A stretch of 64,000 bases of DNA from Fulvivirga sp. M361 (GCF_007097395.1 NZ_VKDC01000002.1:124001-188000), one strand, 5' to 3'; positions 27,210-37,170 are shown, counted from the stretch's first letter. Notes: generated from the sequence alone by a model not told the origin. A program made the numbers and translations.

Positions 27210-28551
27210 AGACTTTAGGTTTAAGGTGGCCATCAGGGTAGTTCTGGTGGGTGTGACCATGGCAGGGGTTGCATGGAGTATCAATGATCCCAATATGATC
27301 GTCACTACGGTGTTGTTCGGTCTAGTATCCATATCTCAACTGCTGGAACTTTATCGTTTTATTGCCAGGACCAATCGTAAGCTTACACTATTCCTGGAAT
27401 CGATTAAATATTCTGATTTTATCAGTGGTTTTTCCGCCGACAATCAGCTGGGATCAAGTTTCAAAGACCTCAATATTGCCTTTAATGAAGTATTAGAAGC
27501 TTTTAGGAAGGCCCGGTCAGAAAAAGAAGAACATTTACAGTATCTTAATACAATTGTAGAACACGTAAGTACCGGATTAATCTCCTATGACACAGAGGGG
27601 CAGGTACAACTCATTAATGCCACGGCTAAGCGGTTCTTAAAAGTAGATACGCTCCGCAACATTGATGAACTGATTGAAAGTCAATCCCGCCTGTACAAAG
27701 TGCTGTTTGACCTCCCAACTGGCAAAAGTACCTTGCACCGCATTGAAGGAGATATACAACTTTCTGTACACGCCACAGATATCATTTTACGAGGAACGCA
27801 AATAAAGCTCGTAGCCCTTCAAAATATTCAACCGGAGCTGCAAAAGAAAGAATTGGAAGCCTGGCAAAATCTGACCCGGGTATTGCGTCATGAAATCATG
27901 AATTCCATTACTCCTATTGCCTCTTTAACTTCTACAATGAAAGACATCCTGATAGAAGATCTAACTGAGAAACAAGGTCAATACGAATTGCCTGAAGAAG
28001 CCGTGGAAGACCTGCAAGAGGGGTTAGGCACAATAGAAGGACGTAGCCAGGGGCTCATAAGGTTTATTGACGCCTACCGAGATTACACTTCCATTCCACT
28101 TCCTAAGATTGGCAAAGTTGCTGTCAAACAACTTTTGGAATACACCATGAGATTGATGAAAGTGGAGCTTAGAAAATCTAACGTAACGATCTCTATTAAT
28201 GTAAAGCCTGAAAGCTTAATGGTAAATGTAGACGAAGAGCTTATAGAGCAGGTTTTGATCAACCTGGTAAAAAATGCGGTAGAAGCTTTTGAACCTGATC
28301 ACCCAGCCCCTGAGATCAATCTTACGGCAGATGTAGATCGCCTCGATAATCCGCAGATCAAAGTAAGAGATAATGGCAAGGGCATTATCCGCGAAGCCCT
28401 GGATCAGATATTTATTCCATTCTATTCTACCAAAAGTAAGGGCTCAGGGATAGGACTCAGCTTATCCCGACAGATTATGCAATTACACAACGGCACACTT
28501 ACCGTAGAATCAGAATCCGGTGAATTCACCGTTTTCACAATGACTTTTTGA
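27199..28551 (+). CDS. NtrY-like sensor histidine kinase
   Basis: 450 residues. Two short TMs (about 10-28 and 32-55) anchor the protein with little periplasmic sequence, so the signal is probably intramembrane or cytoplasmic. A PAS-like region (120-215) follows. The H-box is RVLRHEIMNSITP with His231, and the N-box is NLVKNAVEAF. The G1 box is VRDNGKGI and the G2 box GSGIGLSLSRQIM. It should phosphorylate Asp58 of the regulator it overlaps by 11 bp. A transport-coupled signal from the ABC export system is possible. Confidence 0.93.
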   Translation: MGFKDFRFKVAIRVVLVGVTMAGVAWSINDPNMIVTTVLFGLVSISQLLELYRFIARTNRKLTLFLESIKYSDFISGFSADNQLGSSFKDLNIAFNEVLEAFRKARSEKEEHLQYLNTIVEHVSTGLISYDTEGQVQLINATAKRFLKVDTLRNIDELIESQSRLYKVLFDLPTGKSTLHRIEGDIQLSVHATDIILRGTQIKLVALQNIQPELQKKELEAWQNLTRVLRHEIMNSITPIASLTSTMKDILIEDLTEKQGQYELPEEAVEDLQEGLGTIEGRSQGLIRFIDAYRDYTSIPLPKIGKVAVKQLLEYTMRLMKVELRKSNVTISINVKPESLMVNVDEELIEQVLINLVKNAVEAFEPDHPAPEINLTADVDRLDNPQIKVRDNGKGIIREALDQIFIPFYSTKSKGSGIGLSLSRQIMQLHNGTLTVESESGEFTVFTMTF

Positions 28552-28626
28552 TCGAAACCCGGATCATGCATTAACATTCCTTTCCAAGCCTAAACTGCCT
28601 CAATTCCTTAAAGAAAATACGGAGAA

Positions 28627-29133
28627 TTATCCCTTCCTTTTATCTAAATAAGGCATCCATTCTTCACAATGAAAACCGGAAAAATCCCGCAAAAACAAAA
28701 CGTATGACGGTTTGAATGGCCTGCATCTAAGGCTAATTCCTGCCATTTCAGGAGAGTCGTCTCCTTTATGTGTATTGCATCGTCTACAGGCTGTTACCAG
28801 ATTATCCCATGATGACTTTCCTCCCTTAGAACGCGGCACTACATGGTCCAGTGTCAATTCTGATCTTGTCCCACAGTACTGACACTCGAATTGGTCTCGC
28901 TTAAAAATATTTTGACGACTAAGCGCCACACCTTTATAAGGTACATTCACATACTTTGTAAGCCGGATAACCGCCGGCATAGGAAAGCTTTGCGAAACAG
29001 AACGTAGCCTATAGCCATTAGCAGGTGCTACCATCTCTGTTTTTCTCAAAAAAGTAAGTAAGAAGGCACGCTGCACTGTACACACCGAAATAGGGCTATA
29101 GTCCTGATTTAGTACAAGTACCTTTCGCTTCAT
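28627..29133 (-). CDS. HNH endonuclease-domain protein
   Basis: 168 residues. The zinc-binding and nuclease core is CQYCG, then HVVPRSKGG, then CRRCNTHKGD, as in the HNH_5 subgroup. The N-terminal region with VLNQDYSPISVCTVQRAFLL is conserved in these proteins, which are found throughout Bacteroidota as single chromosomal genes. The biological role is not known; no intron or phage context is present. A weak promoter-like TTG-N19-TATCTTAA sits directly before the ATG. Convergent with the kinase gene. Confidence 0.88.
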   Translation of the reverse strand: MKRKVLVLNQDYSPISVCTVQRAFLLTFLRKTEMVAPANGYRLRSVSQSFPMPAVIRLTKYVNVPYKGVALSRQNIFKRDQFECQYCGTRSELTLDHVVPRSKGGKSSWDNLVTACRRCNTHKGDDSPEMAGISLRCRPFKPSYVLFLRDFSGFHCEEWMPYLDKRKG

Positions 29134-29177
29134 CCCTTTAAGATAACCGGAACATGAAACGATACAAAACGTGCTAA

Positions 29178-29963
29178 TTATTTTTTTAGAATGCGCCTGA
29201 TAGAATGCAAATAATGGCTGCGAAGGCTTGAAGTAACATTCAATATACCTTCTTCATCCAGTTTGTCAATGCGTACTTTCCCGGAAGCATGTATAATTTC
29301 TTCCTTGTTAAGAATAATTCCAACATGAACAATATCTCCTTCGTCATTATTAAAAAAGGCCAGATCGCCGGCACTTCTATCCTCAAAATTAACCGACACG
29401 CCTTCGACAGATTGATAAGATGCATCTCTCGGCAGACCATATCCACAAATCCTAAAAACAATCTGGGTGAACCCTGAACAGTCAATACCAAAAGGTGTAC
29501 GACCTCCCCACAAGTACGGAGCATTGAGGTATTTTAATGCAATACTTTTCAAAAAGTCAAACTCTCTTTTCAAGCTTAGCCCTTTAGCTTCTCCATTAAA
29601 AGCCAGTTGCTCCTCCATTTTAAAAAGTTCCGTAGTAGCTATCGGAAGTATACTACCTATCAAAATGTTAATGGGGTATTTCCTGTATAAGATACTTGAC
29701 GTAAGGTCCAGAGATACTTTATAATCCGAACTATTCACCTGACGAAAATACTCCTGTGGTATTTCGTGATGCTGGAGTGCATCTATCCAGCCTTCATATC
29801 CATCGTACTCAATTTTTACCTTAAGCCATTTGTTGTTTTCACTTGATTCCAATACAGTGTAATGGTCACCAAACAATAATTGTGTAACCATCTCACTTCT
29901 GTCATTGGCTGCTTCCCTCACTGGTGCGATACTCAATCTGCAGATGCCAAATGCTATTGCCAT
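29178..29963 (-). CDS. NlpC/P60 (C40) cysteine peptidase with SH3-like domains
   Basis: 261 residues. N-terminal half: SH3b-like strand pattern (GDHYTVLESSENNKWLKVKI, GYEGWID). C-terminal NlpC/P60 domain: catalytic Cys162 in GIDCSGF, His213 in DIVHVGI, and a third polar residue His225 in IIHASG. There is no signal peptide, so the enzyme is likely cytosolic and recycles peptidoglycan peptides, as YkfC-like enzymes do (family knowledge). It hydrolyses gamma-D-Glu-diamino-acid bonds. Starts at the ATG at 29963. Confidence 0.88.
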   Translation of the reverse strand: MAIAFGICRLSIAPVREAANDRSEMVTQLLFGDHYTVLESSENNKWLKVKIEYDGYEGWIDALQHHEIPQEYFRQVNSSDYKVSLDLTSSILYRKYPINILIGSILPIATTELFKMEEQLAFNGEAKGLSLKREFDFLKSIALKYLNAPYLWGGRTPFGIDCSGFTQIVFRICGYGLPRDASYQSVEGVSVNFEDRSAGDLAFFNNDEGDIVHVGIILNKEEIIHASGKVRIDKLDEEGILNVTSSLRSHYLHSIRRILKK

Positions 29964-30002
29964 TATAGATATATAATCTTTATTAGGTATTACTTAATTC
30001 AA

Positions 30003-30470
30003 CTAGAATCTATGTCTTTCTATTTCTCTCTTCTGATCCTTCTCTCTCAGACTATCACGTTTGTCGTGAAGTTTTTTACCCTTAGCAAGAGCAATGACGA
30101 CTTTAGCAAACCCTTTACTATTGATAAAAAGCCTTATAGGTATAATTGTCAACCCTTTCTCCTGGCTCTTGGTTTCCAATTTAGATAGCTCCTGACGGTG
30201 TAAAAGTAACTTTCGCTCCCGTGTTGGTTCATGATTATAAAATGAGCCCTGCTCATAGGGGGCAATGTTGATCCCTTTGACGAATAACTCACTCTTTCTA
30301 AAATAGCAATATCCTTCCTGAAGACTAACTTTTGCTTCACGAATGGATTTAATCTCCGTCCCTTTCAAAACAATACCGGTTTCATAGGTGTCGATAAACT
30401 CATATTCAAAGCTCGCTTTCCTATTCCTAATATTGATATTATTAGAAAATCTTGTCTTTTCTTTTGCCAT
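30003..30470 (-). CDS. smpB: SsrA-binding protein SmpB
   Basis: 155 residues. Family hallmarks are FSNNINIRNRKASFEYEFID at the start, YETGIVLKGTEIKSIREAKV, NIAPYEQGSFYNHEPTRERK, and the C-terminal HDKRDSLREKDQKREIERH tail that inserts into the ribosome decoding centre. It delivers tmRNA to stalled ribosomes. It is a single gene. Its -7 element is only 7 nt before the ATG, so the mRNA may be leaderless. Confidence 0.97.
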   Translation of the reverse strand: MAKEKTRFSNNINIRNRKASFEYEFIDTYETGIVLKGTEIKSIREAKVSLQEGYCYFRKSELFVKGINIAPYEQGSFYNHEPTRERKLLLHRQELSKLETKSQEKGLTIIPIRLFINSKGFAKVVIALAKGKKLHDKRDSLREKDQKREIERHRF

Positions 30471-30477
30471 GACTTTT

Positions 30478-30485
30478 CAAAGGTA
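30478..30485 (-). promoter_or_regulatory. -7 promoter element of smpB
   Basis: TACCTTTG on the minus strand is a perfect TAnnTTTG match ending 7 nt before the smpB ATG at 30470. A good TTG -33 is not visible. The spacer 30471-30688 also contains an inverted repeat with 9-bp arms and one G-T pair (30533-30558), which lacks a T-run. Confidence 0.45.
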
Positions 30486-30688
30486 GAAAAAAACTCAAAG
30501 TGACCGGGCTTACTTTATCATCTTTTGTTTATAGCGTATTTATAATTAAAAATGCGCTTAAAAAACAACGCTTTTATAGCTAAGCCAATCTCATAGAACA
30601 GACGTTTGACATTTCTATAAACCTGATACGACATGGATTAGTATGATAAGCATCCATTATTCTTGAATTTGATCGTTTTCTGACGGAG

Positions 30689-31693
30689 TTAAATCTTCAT
30701 ACGAGCTTCCGGGCTGGTGTAGAGAGATGAAAACTCTTTGCTTAAAAACTTATAGTGTGAAGCTATGGCAATCATACCCGCATTATCCGTGCAATATTGA
30801 ATCTGTGGCACATATACATTCCATTTTTTTTCTTTAGCCACGGTTTCCAGCGTATTCCTCAGCTCTGAGTTCGCAGATACGCCTCCGGCCACGGCTATCT
30901 CCTGAATACCATACATCGTACTGGCTTTTTCAAGCTTCATAAGAAGTGTTCTTATAAGACTGAACTGTAAACTAGCGCAAATGTCAGAAAGGTTTTTCTC
31001 AACAAACTCGGGGTCTTTCCGCTTCTCGGCCCTGAGAAAATAGAGAAAAGCTGTTTTTATCCCACTAAATGAGAAATCCAGTCCATCAATATCACTGTCA
31101 GGAAAATGAAACCTCGTCGGATCGCCTTCTTTAGCGTAGCGATCTATTAATGGTCCTCCGGGATAAGGTAATCCCATAAGCTTGGCTGATTTATCAAAGG
31201 CCTCTCCTACAGCGTCATCACGGGTTTCCCCCACAATTTTCATATTCAGATAATCTTTGACCAGTACAATTTGAGTATGCCCTCCACTTACGGTAAGGCA
31301 TAGAAATGGAAAAGCTGGCTTCGGATCATCTATAAAATGTGCAAGAATGTGCGCCTGCATGTGGTTCACCTCTATGAGTGGAATATCCAGCGCCAGGGCC
31401 ATTGATTTCGCAAATGAGGAACCTACCAATAAAGCTCCAAGCAGACCTGGTCCTTTCGTAAACGCAATAGCATCTAGCTGCTCTTTACGAATATCAGCCG
31501 TTTTAAGCGCCTCATCCACCACAGGTACTATATTCTGTTGATGTGCCCTGGAAGCAAGTTCAGGAACCACACCACCATAATTTTCGTGTACTGATTGCGT
31601 TGCTATTATATTATTAAGTACTTTGCCGTTCTTGATAACAGCAGCAGACGTTTCATCGCAAGATGACTCAATAGCGAGTATAGTGGGACCCAT
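30689..31693 (-). CDS. tsaD: tRNA N6-adenosine threonylcarbamoyltransferase TsaD
   Basis: 334 residues. ILAIESSCDETSAAVI at the N-terminus and the metal-binding HMQAHILAH (His111, His115) are signatures of the Kae1/TsaD family, as are SGGHTQIVLV and VAGGVSANSELR. It transfers threonylcarbamoyl to A37 of ANN-decoding tRNAs with TsaB and TsaE, which are encoded elsewhere. The start at 31693 is only 2 bp from the tamB start codon on the other strand, so its promoter must lie inside tamB. Confidence 0.97.
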   Translation of the reverse strand: MGPTILAIESSCDETSAAVIKNGKVLNNIIATQSVHENYGGVVPELASRAHQQNIVPVVDEALKTADIRKEQLDAIAFTKGPGLLGALLVGSSFAKSMALALDIPLIEVNHMQAHILAHFIDDPKPAFPFLCLTVSGGHTQIVLVKDYLNMKIVGETRDDAVGEAFDKSAKLMGLPYPGGPLIDRYAKEGDPTRFHFPDSDIDGLDFSFSGIKTAFLYFLRAEKRKDPEFVEKNLSDICASLQFSLIRTLLMKLEKASTMYGIQEIAVAGGVSANSELRNTLETVAKEKKWNVYVPQIQYCTDNAGMIAIASHYKFLSKEFSSLYTSPEARMKI

Positions 31694-31695
31694 TC

Positions 31696-34600
31696 TTGAA
31701 AATTTTGGCGCAAGTTATTAAAAAACGTATTGTCAAAACAATACTTTGGACACTCTTCGTGATTTTCTTATCACTGGTGATACTGGCCGGGGTAATACAG
31801 ATCCCGTACTTCCAAACTAAACTCGTTAATCACTTTTCGGGACGCCTGGAAAGACTTACAGGCTACGAAGTATCCATAAGCCATATTAATATCGATTGGT
31901 TTGACCAAATAGCTATTCAAGGACTTACTATTATAGACCCCCAGGGAAATACTATGCTTAATGCACAGTCCGTACAGGTCAATTATCAATTGATGACATT
32001 CTTTGAAGAAGCTGATAAGGGGTTAGATGATATTTATTTAAATCATGCCTACATATACCTGGAAAAGATCGCTGTCAACGATTCTGCTTATGCACTCAAC
32101 ATTGATGAATTCATAAGAAAGTTAAGAGGCAAGAAGCAGAAGAACAAGCCTTCAGCATCTTTCACCATTGACCATGTTAAATTAAGCAACACTAAATTCA
32201 AATATAACGATCCCTTTCGTGACTCTGTAAAAACAGGATTTGACTATTCTCATTTCACAGTGTATGATATTAATGGTGATTTTGGAAACCTGTTCATCGT
32301 TGCTGATACACTTGCATTGGATGTACGGTCTTTACAAGGGAAAGACAGTGTATCCAGTTTACGCATTGACAAAATGGAAACGTCCTTTTTCCTTTGTGCT
32401 AAAGCCATGAAGTTCAATGAACTGGACCTTATTATAGGTAAGAGTCGCATCAAAGACTCCGTTGTATTCCAATACAATAAGCTGGCTGACGTGAAAAGCT
32501 TCAATTCAAGGGTACGAATAAATGCACATTTTGATAAGACTTTGCTTCACAGCAATGAATTGACGGAATTCATTCCATCTTTCAAGGGTCTTGACGAATA
32601 TTATGATATAACCGGAAATTTCAGTGGAAGAGTCAATTCCTTTCTGATATCGGACATGGACCTAAAATTCGGAAGTGGCTCAATGGTCCGTGGCAAAGTA
32701 CGTATGGTAGGGCTCCCAAACATAGATGAGACCTCTATAGATTTTGATCTGTCAGATTCATATGTAACAATAAATGACCTGAAAAAATATATCAAGCCTA
32801 AAACCTATAACCGACTGGCCCCTTTAGAAAATGTAGGTTTTAATGCAGAATTTGTAGGCTTTGTGAATGATTTTGTCGCTAACGGTGATTTCTATACCAA
32901 ATATGGTCGGATCAACTCAGATATTAATTTGAAACTGGATGAAGATATCAGCAAATCTTATTACAAAGGCGCACTGGAAATGATAGATTTCGACATAGGA
33001 GGATACACCGATAATGAGATCTTTCAAAAAGTGACGCTTAACGGTGCTATACAAGGCACGGGGTTTACGCTGGAACAAGCTGATTTTGAGCTAAAAGGCA
33101 GGATTGACAGTATTGGATTAAATAACTATAACTACGAGGATATAACTACAGATGCACGATTTACCAAAGAGTTTTTTCAAGGGTTTTTAAGTATTAATGA
33201 TACGAATCTGAAAATGGATATGAATGGCTCCATAGATATACGCGGGGGAGCTGACTTTTTTAATTTGAATGTACAACTGGATACAGCATTACTCAGGCCG
33301 CTTAATCTGACAACGGAAGACATTTTTATTCAGAGCGACCTGGACGTAAAGGCACGAGGGCTTAAAGTGGATGAAATTCTGGGATCTGCTAATTTTATCA
33401 ACACTACAATACGCAGAAAGCAAGAAGTACTGCATATTGATTCCTTATCCATCATATCCGATAAAGATGAAACGTTACGTAATATATTCATCAATACAAG
33501 TTTATTTGCAGCAAAAATAGATGGTGAGTTTGAATTCACTACTGTTTATAAAGAGCTGGGCAGACTGATTTATGAGTATAAACTTAACCTTGAAAACGAC
33601 GAACAAAAGCTAAGGAACTACTATACTAACAAAGAATTAGATTATAAAGATTATAGTATGAACTATTCCTTAAACATAAAAGATATTGATCCGATCGCGT
33701 CAGTATTTGTGCCTGACCTGCATCTTTCTCCCTTCACCAAGATAGAGGGAAACATAACAGGAGGTTACACATCCATTTTAAATATCCAAAGCAACATAGA
33801 TACCTTGATTTACAAAGGCGATACCTTTATCAATGATGAGATCCAGTTGAATATCTCAAAAATTGCCGATAGCACCAATGTTTTAGCATTAACGTATGTC
33901 ACCTCAGAATTTCAGGAAATTTCCAGGGTAAATACAAAAGACCTTTTCTTTGAGGGCATTTGGAGCAATAATCACATTGACTTTGAGTTTGACCTCACAC
34001 AAATCAAGTATCCTAATTATGCTCAACTTACCGGAGCCATCAACTTTCTCCCAAATCATACAGAGATAAATTTCGACCCTTCTGACTTACAAATACTAAC
34101 GGATAAATGGGCTTTTGAAGAAAATAATCTGATCACCATACAAGGCAGAGATATAAGCTTTTCCAACATGTCTGTTTATCATGAACAGCAACGTGTTTCT
34201 ATCAATGGCAGTTTATCAGAAGACCCTCGAGAAACACTCACTTTTCAGATCGACAGCCTGGAAATAGATAATGTGAACAGTATTTTAAACAAACAATTGG
34301 CTGGACGAATTAATGGATATACCACTATATCTGATGCTTATAATAATCTGCAGGTCAATAGTGAGCTTTCTATTTCACAGTTTGCCATTGATAATTTTAT
34401 AGTGGGAGATATATATGGAAAAAACATTTGGGATAATCAACAAAAACGCTTCGATGTGAGTGTTTTTATAGACCGGTTTGAAAAAAGGGTTTTCGATATA
34501 GAAGGTTTCTACACCCCAAACCTGGACAATGGTCTTGATCTTTCAGTAACACTTAATGATACGGAGCTTAAATTTCTGGAGCCCTTTTTTAGCAGTTATT

Positions 34601-36264
34601 TCACAGATATTAAAGGTACAGCCAGAGGTTCTTTACAAGTAAATGGCACCCCGGGCAAACCACAGATAGCAGGCAAAGGAACCATACGAAATGGAGGTAT
34701 GCATGTCAATTATCTGAACACAGATTACAGCTTTTATGGTGGATTTTACATGGATAAAAATAAAATTGGCTTTAAAAATGTCAGTGTGGCAGATGAGGCC
34801 AGCAACCTTGGTAACATTGACGGGTTTCTGAGTCATCAGAATTTCAAAGAATTCTTTATCAATCTCAATGGGTCAATCAGAGAGTTTATGGTATTAAATA
34901 CCACAAGTAAAGACAATAGTCTTTTCTATGGCACAGGTATCGCGACCGGAAATATTAAATTTTATGGGCCAGTCAGTAATATGTCTATCACCGCCGATGC
35001 ACAAACTGACAAAGGAACTAAGATATTTATTCCGATAGGTAATTCCGGTAACATTGAAAAGGAAGAATTTATCAATTTCGTTGATCTGAAAGACTCGACC
35101 ACTTTCACGGATTTACTGAAGAGTAAAACGAATCTGCGTGGGCTTAATCTTGACTTTGACCTGAAAATAACGCGCGACGCTTATTGCGAAATAATTTTTG
35201 ATATTAAAGCGGGTGATATCATTCGAGGCAGAGGAAATGGAGACCTTAAACTGCAAATTGATACCAAAGGGGAATTCAACATGTTTGGCGATTATGTTAT
35301 TGAAGAGGGCGGATATAACTTCACTTTGTATAATATCATTAATAAAGAGTTTGAAATGCTTCCTAACAGCAAGATCTCCTGGTATGGAGATCCTTATGAA
35401 GGTATACTTGATATAAACGCCTCATATAACCAGGTGGCCTCGTTTCTTCCTGTCCTGGAATCAAATACGGGACTGGACTATAGCGGTAGTACAGAACTAC
35501 GAAGAAATTATCCTGTAAAGGTATTATTGGACATTGAAGGGCGCCTGCTGTCTCCGGAAGTAGTTTTTGACATCGTTACCGAAGAATTACCCAGAAACCT
35601 GCAAGTACAGATAACATCCGAAGATGAAGTGACCAGTACCGAAAGCGTAGACCTGGAATTTCAGTTTTTGGCTTTTAAAAACAGTATTGATGAGCAAGAG
35701 TTAAAAAGGCAGGTATTCAGTTTGATCATATTAAGGAGATTTAGTCCACTACAATCCTTTAATACCGGTGGTTCAATATCACGCAGCGTGAGTGAATTAC
35801 TATCCAACCAGCTTAGCTATTGGGTAACCCAGGTGGACGAAAACCTGGAGATAGATCTTGACCTGGGAGCCATGGACAATGATGAGTTCAACACATTCCA
35901 GTTGCGCCTGTCCTATACACTTTTAGATGGTAGGTTAAGAATAACAAGAGACGGCGGGTTTACCAACCAACAAAATAAAGCAGATGTCAACAGTATTGCC
36001 GGCGATTGGACCTTAGAGTACTTATTAACAGATGACGGCAAATTCAAAGTAAAAATGTACAATCGTACAAACTACAACCCTATTAACCCCACAGAAGATA
36101 CACAAAACACGATCACCACGGGTTTTAGTCTTATTCACACCCAGAGTTTTGACGAATTGAAAGAGCTCTTTCAAAAAAGTCGAAAAAAAGCAAAAAAATC
36201 AGCATACCCAACGCCTGAAACATCTGCCAATAATGAGGATAGTGTTCAAAAAGAACTTAATTAG
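31696..36264 (+). CDS. tamB: TamB-like translocation/assembly module protein
   Basis: 1522 residues. The frame starts with TTG at 31696; no ATG lies near the N-terminal membrane anchor (TILWTLFVIFLSLVILAGVI). The region after it, YFQTKLVNHFSGRLERLTGY, is the AsmA/TamB start pattern. The long middle part is beta-rich with repeated short strands, and the C-terminus (FNMFGDYVIEEGGYNFTLYN, then LLSNQLSYWVTQVDENLEID) matches the TamB DUF490 domain. It forms a periplasmic bridge that supports outer-membrane assembly or lipid transport. No BamA-like tamA is adjacent. The next gene overlaps by 32 bp. Confidence 0.9.
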   Translation: MKILAQVIKKRIVKTILWTLFVIFLSLVILAGVIQIPYFQTKLVNHFSGRLERLTGYEVSISHINIDWFDQIAIQGLTIIDPQGNTMLNAQSVQVNYQLMTFFEEADKGLDDIYLNHAYIYLEKIAVNDSAYALNIDEFIRKLRGKKQKNKPSASFTIDHVKLSNTKFKYNDPFRDSVKTGFDYSHFTVYDINGDFGNLFIVADTLALDVRSLQGKDSVSSLRIDKMETSFFLCAKAMKFNELDLIIGKSRIKDSVVFQYNKLADVKSFNSRVRINAHFDKTLLHSNELTEFIPSFKGLDEYYDITGNFSGRVNSFLISDMDLKFGSGSMVRGKVRMVGLPNIDETSIDFDLSDSYVTINDLKKYIKPKTYNRLAPLENVGFNAEFVGFVNDFVANGDFYTKYGRINSDINLKLDEDISKSYYKGALEMIDFDIGGYTDNEIFQKVTLNGAIQGTGFTLEQADFELKGRIDSIGLNNYNYEDITTDARFTKEFFQGFLSINDTNLKMDMNGSIDIRGGADFFNLNVQLDTALLRPLNLTTEDIFIQSDLDVKARGLKVDEILGSANFINTTIRRKQEVLHIDSLSIISDKDETLRNIFINTSLFAAKIDGEFEFTTVYKELGRLIYEYKLNLENDEQKLRNYYTNKELDYKDYSMNYSLNIKDIDPIASVFVPDLHLSPFTKIEGNITGGYTSILNIQSNIDTLIYKGDTFINDEIQLNISKIADSTNVLALTYVTSEFQEISRVNTKDLFFEGIWSNNHIDFEFDLTQIKYPNYAQLTGAINFLPNHTEINFDPSDLQILTDKWAFEENNLITIQGRDISFSNMSVYHEQQRVSINGSLSEDPRETLTFQIDSLEIDNVNSILNKQLAGRINGYTTISDAYNNLQVNSELSISQFAIDNFIVGDIYGKNIWDNQQKRFDVSVFIDRFEKRVFDIEGFYTPNLDNGLDLSVTLNDTELKFLEPFFSSYFTDIKGTARGSLQVNGTPGKPQIAGKGTIRNGGMHVNYLNTDYSFYGGFYMDKNKIGFKNVSVADEASNLGNIDGFLSHQNFKEFFINLNGSIREFMVLNTTSKDNSLFYGTGIATGNIKFYGPVSNMSITADAQTDKGTKIFIPIGNSGNIEKEEFINFVDLKDSTTFTDLLKSKTNLRGLNLDFDLKITRDAYCEIIFDIKAGDIIRGRGNGDLKLQIDTKGEFNMFGDYVIEEGGYNFTLYNIINKEFEMLPNSKISWYGDPYEGILDINASYNQVASFLPVLESNTGLDYSGSTELRRNYPVKVLLDIEGRLLSPEVVFDIVTEELPRNLQVQITSEDEVTSTESVDLEFQFLAFKNSIDEQELKRQVFSLIILRRFSPLQSFNTGGSISRSVSELLSNQLSYWVTQVDENLEIDLDLGAMDNDEFNTFQLRLSYTLLDGRLRITRDGGFTNQQNKADVNSIAGDWTLEYLLTDDGKFKVKMYNRTNYNPINPTEDTQNTITTGFSLIHTQSFDELKELFQKSRKKAKKSAYPTPETSANNEDSVQKELN

Positions 36265-37120
36265 GGCATATATCATCTTATGCATTCCAGTGTTGGCTTA
36301 TGGACAAGCTCCCATGAATGACAGCTTGCAGCAAAAACGTCTCAAGCCATTATTAATAACCAGTGGAGCTGTATATGCCACCTCCATGGTAGGACTGGGC
36401 AGCTTGTGGTATTCGGACTTTGAACGGCAGTCGTTTCGGTTTTTTAATGACAACAAGGAATGGAAACAAATAGATAAGGCAGGGCATTTTTACAGTGCTT
36501 TTCATATTAGTAAGTCGAGTTTCAAACTGCTGAAATGGTCCGGATTGCCTGAACGAAAAGCTATTTTTTGGGGAACTATATCCAGTTTTCTGGCACTTAC
36601 ACCTATTGAGGTGTTTGACGGGTTTTCAAGTGGATTTGGAGCATCTATCGGTGACATAGCAGCTAATACACTGGGAGGAGCACTATTCTTTGCTCAATAT
36701 AGAATTTGGAATGAGACACGCATACATCCAAAATATTATTTCCGAAGGTCAAACTATGCAGCGCTAAGGCCAGAATTACTGGGAAGTAACCTGGGAGAAG
36801 AATTACTTAAAGATTATAATGCCCAGGAATACTGGCTTTCATTTGACCTATCCAGGTTCAACGCAAAAATACCCAAATGGATCAATCTGTCTTTTGGCTA
36901 TGGCGCCAGCGGTATGGTGTTTGCTAACGATCAACAAAACAAACAAAATGGTTTTAACCCTCGAAGACACTATTTCATAGGGATAGATATTGACCTAAAT
37001 GAATATCATTCCAAATCAAAAATCATCAACACAATCTTATACTTTATTAATATGGTAAGAATACCCGGACCGACCTTGGAACTCTCTGATAAAGAATTAA
37101 AAGCACATTTTATTTACTAG
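36233..37120 (+). CDS. DUF2279 (YfiM-like) secreted/outer-membrane protein
   Basis: 295 residues with a signal peptide ending VLAYGQ. The DUF2279 signature is WKQIDKAGHFYSAFHIS, then AIFWGTISSFLALTPIEVFD and SIGDIAANTLGGALFF. The repeated short hydrophobic helices suggest membrane association. The ATG lies 32 bp inside tamB, so translation is probably coupled and the two products may act in the same envelope process (inference). The biochemical function is unknown. Confidence 0.85.
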   Translation: MRIVFKKNLIRAYIILCIPVLAYGQAPMNDSLQQKRLKPLLITSGAVYATSMVGLGSLWYSDFERQSFRFFNDNKEWKQIDKAGHFYSAFHISKSSFKLLKWSGLPERKAIFWGTISSFLALTPIEVFDGFSSGFGASIGDIAANTLGGALFFAQYRIWNETRIHPKYYFRRSNYAALRPELLGSNLGEELLKDYNAQEYWLSFDLSRFNAKIPKWINLSFGYGASGMVFANDQQNKQNGFNPRRHYFIGIDIDLNEYHSKSKIINTILYFINMVRIPGPTLELSDKELKAHFIY

Positions 37121-37170
37121 TAAAAGTATTTTATATATATTACTTATTCAATCATAAATAATACTTAACC

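Noticed and set aside
28627-29133. HNH gene as a homing or phage endonuclease
   Set aside because: No intron, intein or phage gene is present; the architecture fits the chromosomal HNH_5 proteins common in Bacteroidota.
30533-30558. Hairpin AGCGTATTT...AAATGCGCT as a terminator of tsaD
   Set aside because: No T-run follows on either strand, and it is more than 100 bp beyond the tsaD stop.
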